Part shown: positions 13,846-14,160 of the stretch, piece by piece
Numbering within the stretch: the first letter of the stretch is position 1
How the letters are laid out: every line of letters starts with the position of its first letter
Origin: an uncultured Campylobacter sp.
Lineage (GTDB): Bacteria; Campylobacterota; Campylobacteria; Campylobacterales; Campylobacteraceae
DNA: 14,160 nucleotides
Assembly: GCF_938018035.1 (NCBI RefSeq)
Contig: NZ_CALIJF010000312.1
Coordinates: forward strand, 1-14,160
Reading direction: 5' to 3'
Notes under the pieces: generated by a model
The model's database searches: none
Told to the model about the DNA's origin: nothing
The model's input: only the letters and a program-made list of their open reading frames with translations
Position numbers and translations under genes: made by a program

Positions 13846-14160
13846 ATGTCAGTTGAAGAAGATATTGTGTTTATAGATGAAGACTACGTAAATATCGTGC
13901 CGCAGGATCTTTTAGAGCGCGGCATACGCTTAAGAGAAGAGTACGGAATTTATGATATTGCTTGGAGATTTGACGATGTAATGGAGGTGCTAAAAATCAC
14001 AAGAGGCAAAGGTATGATTATTCTAGGAGGAGATGTATATCGCTTAAGCGGCAATAAGCCCATCATCACATATGACAACTGGTATACCGAAGAGGAAGAT
14101 GACAACGCATTTGAATTGGCGATCGAATATATCATTAATTATCGCGCTAGAAACGGAGAT
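13846..14160 (+). CDS. Imm40-like immunity protein, right end at or beyond the window edge
   Basis: ATG at 13846 is preceded by AAAGGAG with ideal spacing, and the frame is open for 105 codons to the window end without a stop. The protein is acidic and soluble, with no signal or membrane segment. The segments GIRLREEYGIYDIAWRFDDV, then MIILGGDVYRL, then ITYDNWYTEEE followed by a helix AFELAIEYIINYRA match my recollection of the Imm40 family pattern (GGDVY, then YDNWY, then a C-terminal helix). Such proteins neutralise polymorphic or contact-dependent toxins and usually sit directly after the toxin gene. Here only a decayed small gene precedes it, 29 bases upstream. Family members are short, so little is probably missing. 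The assignment is from memory of the motif pattern, so it is moderate. Confidence 0.65.
   Translation, partial: MSVEEDIVFIDEDYVNIVPQDLLERGIRLREEYGIYDIAWRFDDVMEVLKITRGKGMIILGGDVYRLSGNKPIITYDNWYTEEEDDNAFELAIEYIINYRARNGD

Overview
The window looks like part of a Campylobacter chromosome. The evidence is a complete CmeABC-type efflux operon, a CmeR-like operator, epsilonproteobacterial-style -10 boxes without conserved -35 boxes, and a tRNA Gly-Leu-Cys-Ser cluster. The G+C content is visibly higher than in C. jejuni, and the words AAATTT, AAAATTTT and TAAAATTT recur constantly both between and inside genes. This suits the C. gracilis/showae/rectus side of the genus better than C. jejuni, but species assignment is inference.

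Layout. (1) 1-895, minus strand: thiD (thiamine pathway kinase), cut off by the left edge just after its NTHGTG motif and carrying an extra segment of about 90 residues. (2) 896-1069: divergent promoter region with a CmeR-like inverted repeat. (3) 1070-6799: cmeA-cmeB-cmeC, overlapping genes for a tripartite RND drug/bile efflux pump, closed by a clear terminator. (4) 6800-7306: repeat-rich spacer with five 20-bp tandem units, then tRNA-Ser(GGA). (5) 7538-9131: a DyP-type haem peroxidase and an unrecognised 204-residue protein. (6) 9152-10811: three small unrecognised genes, each readable only if at least one single-base frameshift is bridged. (7) 11048-12070, minus strand: a PQQ-like beta-propeller protein. 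(8) 12586-13186, minus strand: tRNA-Gly, tRNA-Leu, tRNA-Cys, a 51-residue entericidin-like lipoprotein and tRNA-Ser(UGA). (9) 13322-13397: tRNA-Ala(GGC). (10) 13398-14160: an A+T-rich stretch with a broken small gene and an Imm40-like immunity gene that runs to or off the right edge.

How the parts work together. The efflux pump is the one complete machine: CmeA (periplasmic adaptor), CmeB (inner-membrane proton/drug antiporter) and CmeC (outer-membrane channel). Its promoter carries a 16-bp sequence that matches the C. jejuni CmeR box, as I remember it, at 14 of 16 positions. No cmeR gene lies next to it; thiD occupies that side instead. The right end has the look of an accessory island: composition shifts just after a tRNA gene, the immunity-type gene has no intact toxin gene beside it, and the gene before it is decayed.

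The most notable observations are the conserved operator without its repressor gene, the concentration of single-base frameshifts in small accessory genes while about 5.7 kb of efflux genes is intact, low-complexity insertions inside conserved enzymes, and a lipoprotein gene inside a tRNA cluster. I did not find strong evidence for a wholly new system.
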